A stretch of DNA of 5,478 bases from Saliniramus sp035311605 (lineage in GTDB: Bacteria; Pseudomonadota; Alphaproteobacteria; Rhizobiales; Beijerinckiaceae), in contig NZ_DATGCW010000128.1 of the NCBI RefSeq assembly GCF_035311605.1, positions 1 to 5,478 on the forward strand. The letters are read 5' to 3'. A program made the position numbers and the translations under genes. This document shows positions 5,408-5,478 of the stretch, one piece after another (position 1 is the first letter of the stretch; each line of letters starts with the position of its first letter). The notes under the pieces are model-generated. The model was not told the origin of the DNA. It did not search any database and saw only the letters and a program-made list of their open reading frames with translations.

Positions 5408-5478
5408 ATGCGGGAGCGCCCCGCCCGCGACTGACAGATTCGCCGGGAAACACGCTCAGGCGCAGAGTAACCCGGGCC

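Noticed and set aside
5403..5408. TATAGT on the minus strand as the -10 element of the response regulator promoter
   Set aside because: Transcription would start near 5396, leaving the GAGGA ribosome site outside the mRNA, and no good -35 is found at 16-18 bases.
5394..5478. Open minus-strand frame ending in TAG at 5394, perhaps the tail of an upstream gene
   Set aside because: There are only about 28 codons before the window edge and no recognisable family sequence, so it cannot be told apart from chance.

Overview
This is a GC-rich window with dense coding. It looks like chromosomal DNA of an alphaproteobacterium, probably Hyphomicrobiales (Rhizobiales)-like. The evidence is the alphaproteobacterial type of histidyl-tRNA synthetase, a c2/mitochondrial-type soluble cytochrome c, a perfect FNR/FixK-type box, and a GTTC-N7-GTTC motif, which is the LexA operator form specific to Alphaproteobacteria. 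Genus cannot be fixed by eye. No mobile element, CRISPR array, tRNA or rRNA is visible.

Layout. Left end (1-307, minus): the N-terminal third of a four-carbon acid sugar kinase (OtnK/DUF1537 family), cut by the window edge. A rho-independent terminator (371-402) separates it from the gene upstream, a small periplasmic cytochrome c (444-830, minus). Then comes hisS (1000-2526, minus), whose stop codon lies inside a perfect TTGAT-N4-ATCAA box that probably serves the cytochrome gene. The 133-bp region between hisS and the divergent rmuC (2660-3769, plus) holds a LexA-type operator overlapping a candidate promoter, and that promoter would start transcription at the rmuC ATG itself. The right side (3775-5387, minus) is a compact three-gene unit transcribed towards rmuC: an OmpR-family response regulator, a stand-alone cyclic-nucleotide-binding-domain protein, and a GNAT acetyltransferase, with gaps of 19 and 4 bases.

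How the genes may work together. The cytochrome c carries electrons in the periplasm and may be oxygen-regulated. RmuC is a membrane-anchored, nuclease-fold recombination-limiting protein, plausibly induced by DNA damage. The three-gene unit looks like a signalling cassette. Its second and third products reproduce, as two separate proteins in the same order, the two domains fused in the mycobacterial cAMP-controlled lysine acetyltransferases (PatA/KATmt type). That comparison is an inference. The strongest points for follow-up are the LexA-controlled and apparently leaderless rmuC, the FNR box, and the split cNMP/GNAT pair. I see no clearly unprecedented system.
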